From an uncultured Ruminococcus sp. (lineage in GTDB: Bacteria > Bacillota > Clostridia > Oscillospirales > Ruminococcaceae): 11,099 bases of DNA. Below the pieces are notes generated by a model, which saw only the letters and a list, made by a program, of their open reading frames with translations, was not told the DNA's origin and searched no databases. Below, one piece after another: positions 1-7,362 of this stretch. The translations under genes were made by a program, and so were the position numbers. Each line of letters begins with the position of its first letter. Position 1 is the first letter of the stretch. The DNA is taken from contig CAMWWG010000013.1 in assembly GCA_947177935.1 (NCBI GenBank), positions 1 to 11,099 of the forward strand. The letters are read 5' to 3'.

Positions 1-331
1 GTCTGCCGTAGGCATTGCGTTTTACATAGACGGGGAGTGTTCCGAAACAGGTTTGATTCTGATTCTGGATTTCCTTTGCTAGGAGGATCAGACCGGCACA
101 CGTGCCAAGAACAGGCATATTTTCGGAAATTTTATCCCGTAGGATCTGGAACAGATCCAGTTCATGAATTAATTTTGATTGCACAGTGCTTTCACCGCCG
201 ACCAAGATCAGGCGGTCGAGATTCTGAGGAATGTCCTGTTTTTTCCGGATCAGGATGTAATTTTCTGACAAAAGATCTAAAACATGGGCATGTTCTGCAA
301 AAGCGCCTTGTACTGCAAGAATTCCCGTCAT
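1..331 (-). CDS. pdxT: PdxT, glutaminase subunit of PLP synthase (partial, 3' end off left edge)
   Basis: The first 110 codons of pyridoxal 5'-phosphate synthase glutaminase. In this family the enzyme hydrolyses glutamine and channels ammonia to PdxS in the cytoplasm. Visible motifs are the N-terminal GILAVQGAFAEH, the oxyanion-region GGEST at residues 45-49 (family PGGEST, here preceded by Val), and the nucleophile elbow GTCAGLILLA with Cys78 as the expected catalytic cysteine. The fragment ends in the family signature RNAYGR. The catalytic His and Glu lie beyond the window. The ATG at 329-331 is only 2 bp after the pdxS stop, and its ribosome binding site (AAAGAGG, plus positions 341-347) is inside the end of pdxS. 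The two genes are therefore almost certainly co-transcribed and translationally coupled. Class I amidotransferase identity is clear from motif order. Confidence 0.96.
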   Translation of the reverse strand, partial: MTGILAVQGAFAEHAHVLDLLSENYILIRKKQDIPQNLDRLILVGGESTVQSKLIHELDLFQILRDKISENMPVLGTCAGLILLAKEIQNQNQTCFGTLPVYVKRNAYGR

Positions 332-333
332 GA

Positions 334-1221
334 TTATTTGCCTCTTTCCGCCATCAGCAAGGCAATTTCCTGTTCGTTGATCCCTACCATTGCTTCACCG
401 AGGTTTTCGGAGAGACTGGCGAGTAGTGCAGGATCATTATAATTTGTCACAGCTTTGACGATTGCGGCAGCACGTTTTTCCGGATTGCCGGATTTGAAGA
501 TGCCAGAGCCGACGAATACACCCTCTGCACCGAGTTGCATCATAAGGGCGGCATCTGCCGGAGTTGCTACACCACCGGCGGCGAAATTCACAACCGGGAG
601 TTTTTTATTTTCATACACAAATCTGACAAGTTCAACCGGGACTTGGAGCTGTTTTGCTGTTTCAAACAGTTCATCTTCACGCATGGAAGTAATAGCGGCA
701 ATCTGGCTTTGCATTTTTCGCATATGACGGACAGCCTGGACAACATCGCCTGTACCCGGCTCGCCTTTCGTGCGGATCATGGATGCACCCTCAGCGATTC
801 TGCGGAGAGCCTCACCGAGATCTTTTGCACCGCAGACGAATGGGACTTGAAATTTGGATTTATCAATATGATAGACATCATCCGCCGGGCTGAGGACTTC
901 ACTCTCATCAATATAATCAATTGCAATTGCTTGCAGGATCTGTGCTTCTGCGAAATGACCGATCCGGCATTTTGCCATGACAGGAATACTGACAGCATTC
1001 TGAATGCCTTTGATCATAGCAGGATCACTCATTCTAGAAACACCGCCTGCGGCACGAATATCTGCCGGAATGCGTTCAAGAGCCATAACCGCACATGCGC
1101 CGGCGGATTCGGCAATTTTCGCCTGTTCGGGTGTCGTGACATCCATAATTACACCGCCTTTGAGCATTTGAGCAAGTTCCTTGTTGAGTGCATAACGATC
1201 TGCATTTTGATGATTCTGCAT
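334..1221 (-). CDS. pdxS: PdxS, PLP synthase lyase subunit
   Basis: A 295-residue protein, the normal length for PdxS (also called SNZ or YaaD). The family makes pyridoxal 5'-phosphate from ribose 5-phosphate, glyceraldehyde 3-phosphate and ammonia supplied by PdxT, in a 12+12 subunit complex. It is a TIM barrel with the conserved blocks [55 protein letters not shown] and [20 protein letters not shown] all present. By alignment with B. subtilis PdxS, Asp27, Lys84 and Lys152 correspond to the catalytic Asp24, Lys81 and Lys149. The reading frame is open 25 codons further upstream, but the start at 1219-1221 fits both the family N-terminus and a strong ribosome binding site (AAAAGGAGA, plus positions 1229-1237). 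It is followed by pdxT after 2 bp. Transcription is expected from the promoter at 1285-1313. Confidence 0.98.
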   Translation of the reverse strand: MQNHQNADRYALNKELAQMLKGGVIMDVTTPEQAKIAESAGACAVMALERIPADIRAAGGVSRMSDPAMIKGIQNAVSIPVMAKCRIGHFAEAQILQAIAIDYIDESEVLSPADDVYHIDKSKFQVPFVCGAKDLGEALRRIAEGASMIRTKGEPGTGDVVQAVRHMRKMQSQIAAITSMREDELFETAKQLQVPVELVRFVYENKKLPVVNFAAGGVATPADAALMMQLGAEGVFVGSGIFKSGNPEKRAAAIVKAVTNYNDPALLASLSENLGEAMVGINEQEIALLMAERGK

Positions 1222-1240
1222 AAAAAAATCTCCTTTTCTG

Positions 1241-1262
1241 GAATTGTCAGGATTGACAATTC
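1241..1262. repeat. perfect 9-bp inverted repeat in pdxS leader
   Basis: GAATTGTCA (1241-1249) and TGACAATTC (1254-1262) are exact reverse complements around a 4-base loop. In the pdxST transcript this would fold into a hairpin ending 3 bases before the pdxS Shine-Dalgarno stretch. On the other strand its right arm contains most of the -35 box (TTGACA, 1253-1258) of the pdxR promoter. It could be an RNA hairpin affecting pdxS translation, a DNA site for PdxR or another regulator, or both. The repeat is directly visible; the role is inference. Confidence 0.6.
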
Positions 1263-1281
1263 TGTATTCATTTTGTATAAT
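1253..1281 (+). promoter_or_regulatory. pdxR promoter (consensus sigma-A)
   Basis: TTGACA at 1253-1258 and TATAAT at 1276-1281 with exactly 17 bp between them, a perfect match to the vegetative consensus. The start of transcription should be near 1288, giving pdxR a leader of about 70 bases that includes the two 13-bp direct repeats. It lies face to face with the pdxST promoter. Confidence 0.82.
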
Positions 1282-1284
1282 GAT

Positions 1285-1313
1285 AGTATACTGCAATTCT
1301 GGTCTGATGACAA
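1285..1313 (-). promoter_or_regulatory. pdxST promoter (sigma-A type)
   Basis: Read on the minus strand: TTGTCA (plus positions 1308-1313), a 17-bp spacer, then TATACT (1285-1290). Transcription would start near 1278. Its -10 box is separated from the pdxR -10 box by only 3 bp, so RNA polymerase bound at one promoter should exclude it from the other. The direct repeats at 1314-1345 sit immediately upstream of its -35 box, the position expected for an activator. Confidence 0.75.
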
Positions 1314-1345
1314 GAACCAGATCAGATATTCTGAACCAGGTCAGA
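1314..1345. promoter_or_regulatory. putative PdxR operator: two 13-bp direct repeats
   Basis: GAACCAGATCAGA (1314-1326) and GAACCAGGTCAGA (1333-1345) differ at one base and are spaced 19 bp start to start. A partial inverted copy, TCTGGTCTGAT (1298-1308), lies inside the pdxST promoter spacer and also uses TCTGGT and TCTGAT. MocR-type PdxR proteins studied in other bacteria bind direct or inverted repeats between pdxR and pdxST, activating pdxST and repressing pdxR. These copies lie directly upstream of the pdxST -35 box and downstream of the pdxR start of transcription, which fits both actions. Assignment to PdxR is inference. Confidence 0.6.
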
Positions 1346-1357
1346 AAGGAGAATTTT

Positions 1358-2659
1358 ATGCTTACTTATGAATTGGAGCAGTCCAGAACTGAACCGTTAT
1401 ATAGCCAGATTTATCAATTAATCAGACAGGATATCGAAACAGGACGCATTTCAGCAGGAGAGAAACTGCCGTCTAAAAGAATGCTGGCATTGCAGTTAGG
1501 TGTCAGTGTCATGACAATTGAGAATGCCTATCAGCAGTTGCAGGCAGAGGGATATATCAAGTCAGTTGCCCGCAAAGGATGGTATGCAGAAAGATTAGAA
1601 AGCCAGTTAATAAAAAAATCGGATTCTGGGATTTTCATTCCGGAGCAGGAGCAGTTGGAAGAACAGCAGGGCTTGTTTCCGTTTACCGTATGGGCAAAGA
1701 TCATGCGGGAAGAGCTTGCCGGGAATCAGAGAAAATTACTGACAAGAACGCCGTCTAAAGGTGCATTGGAACTGCGGCAGGCAATTGCAGTGCATTTGAA
1801 AAATTTCCGGAACATGGATGTGCAGCCGGAGCAGATTATTATCGGTGCAGGCACGGAATATTTATATATGTTGATTCATATTCTGCTTGGAAATCTGCAT
1901 TTCGGAATTGAAGATCCGGGTTATGCAAAGATTGCGGCGATTTATGCCAGTCTGGGATTGCAGTATGAATATATTTCCATGCAGGAAGATGGAATTGATA
2001 TAAATGCACTGCGGAACAGTCAGGCGGATGTAATGCATATTTCACCGTCGCATCATTTTCCTACGGGAGCGATTACATCCATCGGAAAACGGTATACATT
2101 GCTTGGCTGGGCATCGGAACAGGCGCAGAGATATATTATTGAGGATGATTATGACAGTGAATTTCGATTATCCGGAAAGCCTATTCCGGCGTTGTTTAAT
2201 ATTGATGTCATGGAAAAAGTGATTTATATCAATACATTCAGTAAGAGTTTAACACCTACAATCCGCATTAGTTATATGATACTGCCGATGGGGTTATTGC
2301 AGAAATTTCAGGAAAAATTGAATTATTATTCCTGTACGGTTTCCAATTTTGAACAGTACACATTGGCAAGATTTATACAGGAAAATTATTTTGAAAAGCA
2401 TATTCATAGAATGCGGAAATATTACAAAGACAGGAGAAATTTGTTATTTGCGGAAATGAAAAAGCATTCTGTTTTCAGAAAATCTGTTATTTCCGGGGAA
2501 GATGCCGGATTGCATTGTCTGGTGAAGTTTGAAACGGGTCTTACGGATGCAGAATTATTGGAACATGTGAAAAGTTTAGGATTTCATGCGGCGGCTTTAC
2601 AGGAATATTATCATACAAAACCGGCGGAGGAGCTGCATGTTCTGGTATTTTATTATTAA
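1358..2659 (+). CDS. pdxR: PdxR, MocR-family regulator of PLP synthesis
   Basis: A 433-residue GntR-type regulator fused to a fold-type I aminotransferase domain. Residues about 8-75 form the winged helix ([19 protein letters not shown], then [25 protein letters not shown]). From about residue 100 the aminotransferase-like domain follows, with [29 protein letters not shown] and the PLP lysine in NTFSKSL (Lys296). In this family PLP bound as an internal aldimine reports vitamin B6 status. The divergent position next to pdxST supports PdxR over other MocR members. The frame is open upstream to 1244, but the ATG at 1358 has a good ribosome binding site (AAAGGAGA, 1345-1352) and matches the family N-terminus. 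The protein stops at LHVLVFYY, where relatives usually continue for roughly 20 more residues, so it may lack the final helix. Confidence 0.93.
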   Translation: MLTYELEQSRTEPLYSQIYQLIRQDIETGRISAGEKLPSKRMLALQLGVSVMTIENAYQQLQAEGYIKSVARKGWYAERLESQLIKKSDSGIFIPEQEQLEEQQGLFPFTVWAKIMREELAGNQRKLLTRTPSKGALELRQAIAVHLKNFRNMDVQPEQIIIGAGTEYLYMLIHILLGNLHFGIEDPGYAKIAAIYASLGLQYEYISMQEDGIDINALRNSQADVMHISPSHHFPTGAITSIGKRYTLLGWASEQAQRYIIEDDYDSEFRLSGKPIPALFNIDVMEKVIYINTFSKSLTPTIRISYMILPMGLLQKFQEKLNYYSCTVSNFEQYTLARFIQENYFEKHIHRMRKYYKDRRNLLFAEMKKHSVFRKSVISGEDAGLHCLVKFETGLTDAELLEHVKSLGFHAAALQEYYHTKPAEELHVLVFYY

Positions 2660-2665
2660 TTAAAA

Positions 2666-2700
2666 AAATCCGGTCGGGAAATAGCATCCTGACCGGATTT
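2666..2700. terminator. bidirectional terminator between pdxR and the peptide-binding protein gene
   Basis: AAATCCGGTC (2666-2675) pairs with GACCGGATTT (2691-2700). Three more pairs, one of them G-U, extend the stem to 13 bp with a 9-base loop. On the minus strand the stem is followed by a run of seven T, a strong terminator for the gene ending at 2704. On the plus strand the T-run is shorter, but it still serves the end of pdxR (stop at 2657-2659). Confidence 0.9.
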
Positions 2701-2703
2701 ATA

Positions 2704-4824
2704 TTAGGATTTCAAAGAAATTCTGCGTTGTGTGAGCCATTTTTCATAAAGCCGTTCATATTCGTTCATGTTAGTAGAAGTCGTACTGATACGGCAGAAC
2801 TTTAATTTATAGGATGAAATACCTGTCAACGAGTATTCCAGTTCAAAGGGGGTAAGTCTGGAGATTTCATAGCCATTTATTTCTGTAGAGAGTGGAATGA
2901 CAATTGCATGGGAGATCAAAATTTTCTCTGCTTCGGCAAAAGCCGTGTATCTGGTGAATTTATCACCGTAATTCTCTGTTGCCTGCGTGTATTTTTCCTG
3001 CCAGTTCTGGAAAATTTCCTGTGTAGTACGATATTCGCTCTGATCCCAGTAAGTATAATCCTGTCCGGCCTGGAATGGTTCTGCCCAGGTCTGCGGATCT
3101 ATGTAATTTGCTGTGACGGAACATTTCATAAAAGCAAAGTTTCCTGATTCCCGGAGATTAGACTGTCGGGATGCGTAAAGTTCCACTTGGATGAAATCCG
3201 TGCCAAGTGTTGTTTCAAGTTGGCTTTTGAGAAGTTCACATTCCTGTTCCAGATGTGGCACACTGGAATCATACGGCATAAAAACCTGAATCGGGAATAC
3301 TGCCCCTGCATTGGTAAGTTCTTCCCTTGCCAGATCCCGAAATTCCTGTGCCTGTGTCGGATTGTAAGAATCTGCCATAGTGATGGGCGCAAGGGCGGTG
3401 AACTGTGTGTAGTCCGTTCCTGCACCAAATGTGAATTCTTTCGGCGTAATTGTACGATTCAGGAAACGTTCCGGCTGATAGGATTCATACAGAGAAACTA
3501 ATGCAACAGGATTGATTGCATGAGTGATCGCTAGCCGGAAATTTTCATGATTAACGGCAATTTTCCAGTTTTGCGGATTATATTTTTCATCAAACTGCGG
3601 GTCAAAATTAAATACATAGAAGTAACTGGTGGCGTGATCCGGCTGCATGGGATGGACAAGATCCTTTGTTTCTGCATCATTCATCCATTGATCAAGGGAA
3701 TCCGAAGAAATCAGAATCCGGTCAATCTCATGACTAAGGAAGGAATCTTCTTTAAATTGTTCCGGGTTTTCGGAATAAATTAATTCCAGGCGGTCAATAT
3801 AGATATTCTGTTTGTCCCAATACTGGGAATTTTTTGTCAGGATCTGTTTTTCATCCGGAATGTCTTCCGTCAGCAGATAAGCGCCGTTATAAAGAATATG
3901 CTGATAATCCTGTCCAAAATTCTCTTTGGATTGTTCCAGGAACTGTCTGTTGACGGGCATGAATGCCGGACTGCTGAGCAGATCCAGGAAATACGGACAT
4001 GGGGAATCCAGTGTAAACACAAGCGTATTTTTTTCAGGCGCCTGAACGCCAATGTCTCGTGGGAGAATTTGCCGGATTTGTTCACTGGTTTCCTGCGTGT
4101 CTTCTGTAAATTCTGTGAATTCTGTAAAATCCGGATTGTTTTCAGAAGTTTCTGAATACCAGGACGGCTTGCTTGTTGCCGGTTCTGTTTCTTCTGTTTC
4201 TCCGGTGGTTTCTGTTGTTTCTATCGAATCAGATGTTTCAGAATTGTTTTTTTTCTGATGCAGACTTTCCCGGATTTCTTCCGCACGTTGACGTTTTTCA
4301 TTCCGGATGTCAATCTTGTACGCTGTATAGTCATAATATGCCTGTGCATTCTGGACTGTCATATGTGTGGTGTAAGATGTCTGCCAGTCAGAATTATTTT
4401 CAGCGTTGTTGATATATTCCGCCGCCGCCACCCAGTCATCTGCAACAACTTCTGCATAGGGGTTTCCCTCAGAATCCAACCACTGGACACCTGGACGGAT
4501 CTGAAACGTCCATTGCGTCATGCTGTCATTGTAAGTCCAGCTCTCCGCAAGTGATGGGATGATATTCCCATAGGAATCATATTCGACAAGGCAGTCGATT
4601 GTATTTGCCAGGATGGTAGAGAGTATTTCAGAATCTGTCACAAGATAATTATAATCCTGGATTTTTTCTGTTTCATATATCCGGAACAGATTATTTTCTG
4701 ATACGGATGTTTTCTTCGGAACGGAAACGGAGTCTGTTTCCGGACTGCACGCCGTCAGCAGGAAACATGTTCCGGCACAGACGACGGCGAGCAGTCTCCG
4801 ACAGAATCCGGTATTACATAACAT
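2704..4824 (-). CDS. family-5 (OppA-like) peptide-binding lipoprotein
   Basis: A 706-residue extracytoplasmic solute-binding protein of the SBP_bac_5 family, which delivers oligopeptides or similar solutes to an ABC importer. Residues 1-26 form a lipoprotein signal (Arg-Arg, hydrophobic core, lipobox LTAC with Cys26). The typical N-lobe follows (NTIDCLVEYDSYGNIIPSLAESW, then WTFQIRPGVQWLDSEG and VVADDW). The C-terminal lobe has AITHAINPVALVSLYE and a family-like end (AEAEKILISHAIVIPL). An acidic Ser/Thr-rich insert at about residues 190-247 makes it longer than usual relatives. The start is uncertain: ATG 4822-4824 gives the most compact signal peptide and overlaps the upstream foldase gene by 11 bp, ATG 4840-4842 is an alternative, and neither has a good Shine-Dalgarno, suggesting translational coupling. 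No permease or ATPase gene is nearby, so the substrate is unknown. Confidence 0.85.
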   Translation of the reverse strand: MLCNTGFCRRLLAVVCAGTCFLLTACSPETDSVSVPKKTSVSENNLFRIYETEKIQDYNYLVTDSEILSTILANTIDCLVEYDSYGNIIPSLAESWTYNDSMTQWTFQIRPGVQWLDSEGNPYAEVVADDWVAAAEYINNAENNSDWQTSYTTHMTVQNAQAYYDYTAYKIDIRNEKRQRAEEIRESLHQKKNNSETSDSIETTETTGETEETEPATSKPSWYSETSENNPDFTEFTEFTEDTQETSEQIRQILPRDIGVQAPEKNTLVFTLDSPCPYFLDLLSSPAFMPVNRQFLEQSKENFGQDYQHILYNGAYLLTEDIPDEKQILTKNSQYWDKQNIYIDRLELIYSENPEQFKEDSFLSHEIDRILISSDSLDQWMNDAETKDLVHPMQPDHATSYFYVFNFDPQFDEKYNPQNWKIAVNHENFRLAITHAINPVALVSLYESYQPERFLNRTITPKEFTFGAGTDYTQFTALAPITMADSYNPTQAQEFRDLAREELTNAGAVFPIQVFMPYDSSVPHLEQECELLKSQLETTLGTDFIQVELYASRQSNLRESGNFAFMKCSVTANYIDPQTWAEPFQAGQDYTYWDQSEYRTTQEIFQNWQEKYTQATENYGDKFTRYTAFAEAEKILISHAIVIPLSTEINGYEISRLTPFELEYSLTGISSYKLKFCRISTTSTNMNEYERLYEKWLTQRRISLKS
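4085..4255 (-). other. acidic Ser/Thr-rich low-complexity insert in the peptide-binding protein
   Basis: About 57 residues composed mostly of Glu, Thr and Ser, including IETTETTGETEETEP and the tandem FTEFTEFTED. It interrupts the binding-protein fold between the AQAYYDYTAYKID segment and the QAPEKNTLVFTLDSPCPYF strand. It is probably a disordered surface loop, possibly glycosylated. That role is inference; the composition is directly visible. Confidence 0.75.
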
Positions 4825-6178
4825 GGAATTTAAATGGGTCATAACGCTTGAAAGAAGCGTCATTCTTCTGGATGTTGAGAATCGCAGACCACTCGTCCAT
4901 TTTTTCCTCGAACGCATCGGAATACTTGGAAACCCGGGCATTATAGATATTGCTCTCATTCCAGAGATCTTCTTCCGTCATTCGGTCACGAATCGCATAA
5001 CGTGTGACAAGATAATAAGCTTCGTCTTCCTCGACAAGATAGACTTTGCCATAATCAGTGTCCGTGATCGAAAGGAGCTGATTGTAAACATCTTCACTTG
5101 GTGTGTAGTAGATTTCCTCATCATCTTCGTAATCTTCGAGATTGATGACAGAAATGATAGATTCATTTGTGTAAGAAACAGTTTCTGTTTCTGTTTCAGA
5201 ATCAGAATCCAGATTAGAATCTAAATCAGTGTCTAAATCAGATTCGAATTCAGCATCTAAATCAGATTCAGAATCCAGATTAGAATTTAAAACCTCTGTT
5301 GTCGTTTCTTCCGGATTTTCAGAATCTTCAGAATCTGTTACGGTGGTTGTCTCCGTCGGGACTGTCTCGGCTTTCGCCGTTGTCGTGGTTAATTCTTCTT
5401 CCGGAATGCCGGCTTCCTGTTCAGAAACAGAAGTCATGTAGTAATCATAATCATCCTGGATGCGATTCATTTCGGTCATAACGGCTTCTGCACCGCCGTC
5501 CTGATAGGCTTTTTCTGCCTGATTCTGATATTTTTTGGCTAATTCCAGAATTTCTGCTTTTTCAGAATCTTCCAGGACATTCCCCTCGCTGTCGTGGAGA
5601 TCAAATTTGACATACTGCGCACGGATGTTGTTTTCGGCATAGTAATCCTGTAATTCTTCTTCTGTGACGCCTTCTTCGGCACCGATTTCATAATAATGAT
5701 CAAAAACAGCTTCACTCTTGTAACTGGATGTCATGACCTTGCGGAATGATTCTTCACTTACACCCAGTTCCGTCATAGAATCTGCGTAATAACTCCAGTA
5801 ATATTCTAGCATACTTTCCAGTTGTTCTTTTGTTTCCGCATCCAATTCCAGACCAAGTTCATCGAATTTCTTTTCTGTTGTCACGAAATCGACACAGAGC
5901 TCTGTTGCCTTGTCTTCCACCCATGTTCGAATATCCTTATTGTCAAGATACAACGTCTGGAGCATTTTGGTGTCTGTCGTGTCCAGGCTTTCATTTTCAG
6001 AAGAAAGCTGTGAAAGCGCATTACTATAAGAAGAATTCAGATAATACAGGTAGACACCTGCCGGGACAACGTAATCATCAATTGTCATTGCGGTTGTGGT
6101 ATTATGGCCACAGCCTGTGCAGGCTGCAATCAATGTGACAACAGTCAGGACAGCAGGGACTTTTTTAAAAGAAAACAT
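4814..6178 (-). CDS. PrsA/SurA-like lipoprotein, putative extracytoplasmic foldase
   Basis: A 454-residue predicted lipoprotein. The signal peptide has FKK, a hydrophobic stretch and two possible lipobox cysteines (IAAC at Cys20, CTGC at Cys23). The N-terminal half (DDYVVPAGVYLYYLNSSYSNAL, a region rich in charged helices, then EEGVTEEELQDYYAENN) resembles SurA_N/PrsA-type chaperone domains. A C-terminal part (SEDVYNQLLSITDTDYGKVYLVEEDEAYYLVTRY) could be a degenerate rotamase-like segment. I see no convincing parvulin catalytic residues, so isomerase activity is not claimed. An acidic Thr/Glu then Ser/Asp-rich linker (about residues 258-338) separates the halves. The start at 6176-6178 is set by a perfect GGAGGT ribosome binding site (plus positions 6186-6191). 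It heads a two-gene unit with the peptide-binding protein, which begins inside its last codons. Confidence 0.7.
   Translation of the reverse strand: MFSFKKVPAVLTVVTLIAACTGCGHNTTTAMTIDDYVVPAGVYLYYLNSSYSNALSQLSSENESLDTTDTKMLQTLYLDNKDIRTWVEDKATELCVDFVTTEKKFDELGLELDAETKEQLESMLEYYWSYYADSMTELGVSEESFRKVMTSSYKSEAVFDHYYEIGAEEGVTEEELQDYYAENNIRAQYVKFDLHDSEGNVLEDSEKAEILELAKKYQNQAEKAYQDGGAEAVMTEMNRIQDDYDYYMTSVSEQEAGIPEEELTTTTAKAETVPTETTTVTDSEDSENPEETTTEVLNSNLDSESDLDAEFESDLDTDLDSNLDSDSETETETVSYTNESIISVINLEDYEDDEEIYYTPSEDVYNQLLSITDTDYGKVYLVEEDEAYYLVTRYAIRDRMTEEDLWNESNIYNARVSKYSDAFEEKMDEWSAILNIQKNDASFKRYDPFKFHVM
5184..5290. repeat. degenerate coding repeat for a Ser-Asp/Asp-Leu linker
   Basis: The block is built from variants of CAGATTCAGAATC. 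The 19-mer TCAGAATCCAGATTAGAAT occurs exactly at 5202-5220 and again at 5268-5286, 66 bp (22 codons) apart, so repeat gain or loss can keep the frame. It encodes a run of Asp, Ser, Leu and Asn (SNLDSESDLD and similar) inside the foldase-like protein. This makes it a likely site of length variation among strains. Confidence 0.75.
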
Positions 6179-6218
6179 GTTTTTTACCTCCGATGATAGA
6201 TTATAATAGATCATCTTT

Positions 6219-6247
6219 ATTATACTACAAAATCAGAAATAAGTCCA
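6219..6247 (-). promoter_or_regulatory. putative promoter of the foldase/peptide-binding protein unit
   Basis: On the minus strand, TGGACT (plus positions 6242-6247), a 17-bp spacer, and TATAAT (6219-6224). The -10 is perfect and the -35 matches four of six bases. Transcription would begin about 34 bases before the ATG at 6178. A second TATAAT at 6200-6205 lies too close to the ribosome binding site to be a likely promoter. Confidence 0.55.
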
Positions 6248-6296
6248 TAGCTTTTGTAAAATTTTTTCCGAATTTCACAGAATTTTCAGAATAGGC

Positions 6297-6325
6297 TTGT
6301 GAAATATTATCCAGTATGTTATAAT
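6297..6325 (+). promoter_or_regulatory. putative promoter of the SDR gene
   Basis: TTGTGA (6297-6302), a 17-bp spacer and TATAAT (6320-6325). Transcription would start near 6332, leaving an A+T-rich leader of about 55 bases before the coding region. I see no operator-like repeat or riboswitch in this leader. Confidence 0.65.
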
Positions 6326-6385
6326 AGAAAGGGGAACTTATTAAATTAAATGTAATTTAAATAAAATTTTAGTTCAGAAAGGCGA

Positions 6386-7168
6386 ATGATAGCCATGGAA
6401 TTTATGAAAACCAAAAAAAGAGCACTGATCACAGGGGCAACGTCCGGAATTGGCTTGCAGATGGCAATTTATCTGTATCAGAACGGCTGGAAGCTGACAT
6501 TGACCGGCAGGAATGAAATAATCCTGAAACGCTTGGCGGAGCGTTTCGGACGTGATACCCGGTATCTTGCATTGGATCTGGCTAAGCCGGGCGTAGCAGA
6601 ACAATTATTTGATTTCTGCAAAGATACCAGAATTGACTTTTTAATTAATAATGCTGGATTCGGCGTATTCGGAGATTTCACAGAAACATCCCTGGAACAG
6701 GAACTGGAGCTGATCCAGGTGAACATTATCGCACTGCACACATTGACGAAGTTATTCCTCCGGGAATTTGTCAAACGTGACAACGGCTGCATCCTGAATG
6801 TGGCATCCAGTGCCGGTTTTCTGGCAGGTCCAAAATTGTCCAGTTATTACGCATCCAAAAATTACGTTGTCCGGCTGAGTACGGCAATCCGGGAGGAATT
6901 ACGGCGCAAGCATTCGCATGTCCATGTCAGTGTGCTTTGTCCCGGACCTGTGGACACGAATTTTAACCGCCGTGCAGGCGTGAATTTTTCTGTGAAGCCG
7001 GTCTCTGCAAAGTACATTGCACAATACGGCATTGCGGGTGCATTGGCAGGCAAGGGGATTCTGATCCCGACATTTGGCATGAAACTGGGCGTAATCGGTG
7101 CGAAGTTATGCCCGGAACAGCTGGCAAACCGGTTTGTCTACGAAATGCAAAAGCGCAAGGAATCGTAA
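6386..7168 (+). CDS. classical short-chain dehydrogenase/reductase
   Basis: A 260-residue NAD(P)-dependent oxidoreductase of the classical SDR superfamily, cytoplasmic, substrate unknown. The Rossmann nucleotide-binding motif TGATSGIG is at residues 16-23. TGRN with Arg42 after the second strand suggests NADP(H) preference, and NNAG is at 88-91. The catalytic triad is Ser141 (NVASSAG), Tyr154 and Lys158 (YYASK). GPVDTNF matches the usual PG-motif after the active site. The pattern recalls DltE/YqjQ-type reductases, but a specific reaction cannot be assigned. The start could be ATG 6386, 6395 or 6404: AAAGG at 6378-6382 is very close to the first and rather far from the others. The gene is monocistronic, with its own promoter and a strong terminator. 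Confidence 0.9.
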   Translation: MIAMEFMKTKKRALITGATSGIGLQMAIYLYQNGWKLTLTGRNEIILKRLAERFGRDTRYLALDLAKPGVAEQLFDFCKDTRIDFLINNAGFGVFGDFTETSLEQELELIQVNIIALHTLTKLFLREFVKRDNGCILNVASSAGFLAGPKLSSYYASKNYVVRLSTAIREELRRKHSHVHVSVLCPGPVDTNFNRRAGVNFSVKPVSAKYIAQYGIAGALAGKGILIPTFGMKLGVIGAKLCPEQLANRFVYEMQKRKES

Positions 7169-7180
7169 ATTAAATACTAG

Positions 7181-7217
7181 AAAAAACTCTCCTGAGACGA
7201 AATCAGGAGAGTTTTTT
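7181..7217. terminator. strong bidirectional terminator
   Basis: Perfect 15-bp stem: the arm at 7181-7195 pairs with the arm at 7203-7217 around the 7-base loop GACGAAA. The GC-containing core is ACTCTCCTGA/TCAGGAGAGT, flanked by A-runs and T-runs on both sides. It ends transcription of the SDR gene (stop at 7166-7168) and, on the other strand, of the surface protein gene (stop at 7240-7242). Confidence 0.93.
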
Positions 7218-7239
7218 TATTTTGGGATTAGGGGAGCGT

Positions 7240-7362
7240 TTACGCTCTCTTTCTGCGGTTTCTGCGCCGTCTAGCGAGGATGTAAGAAGCCGTACTGCCA
7301 CACATCAGGATTGCGCCAACGGTGTGACTTCTACCCACGCCGGGACCACCCGTAGAAGGCAT
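7240..7362 (-). other. C-terminal sortase sorting signal (MPSTG)
   Basis: Residues 1246-1285: the motif MPSTG followed by GPGVG, a short hydrophobic segment (AILMCGSTASYILA) and a strongly basic tail (ARRRRNRRKRA). This is an LPXTG-type cell-wall anchoring signal with Met in place of the first Leu. No sortase gene is in the window. Confidence 0.9.

Noticed and set aside
1222..1357. Riboswitch or T-box upstream of pdxST or pdxR
   Set aside because: The space is filled by two promoters, operator-like repeats and one small hairpin; no conserved aptamer motif or terminator/antiterminator pair is visible.
535..1371. Long plus-strand open frame (278 codons) opposite pdxS
   Set aside because: It is antisense to a full-length, strongly conserved PdxS, has no plausible protein pattern and would overlap the divergent promoters; it is a shadow of codon usage.
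5184..5290. CRISPR-like array
   Set aside because: The repeats are short, degenerate, in frame and encode an Asp/Ser linker within a gene; there are no regular unique spacers or cas genes.
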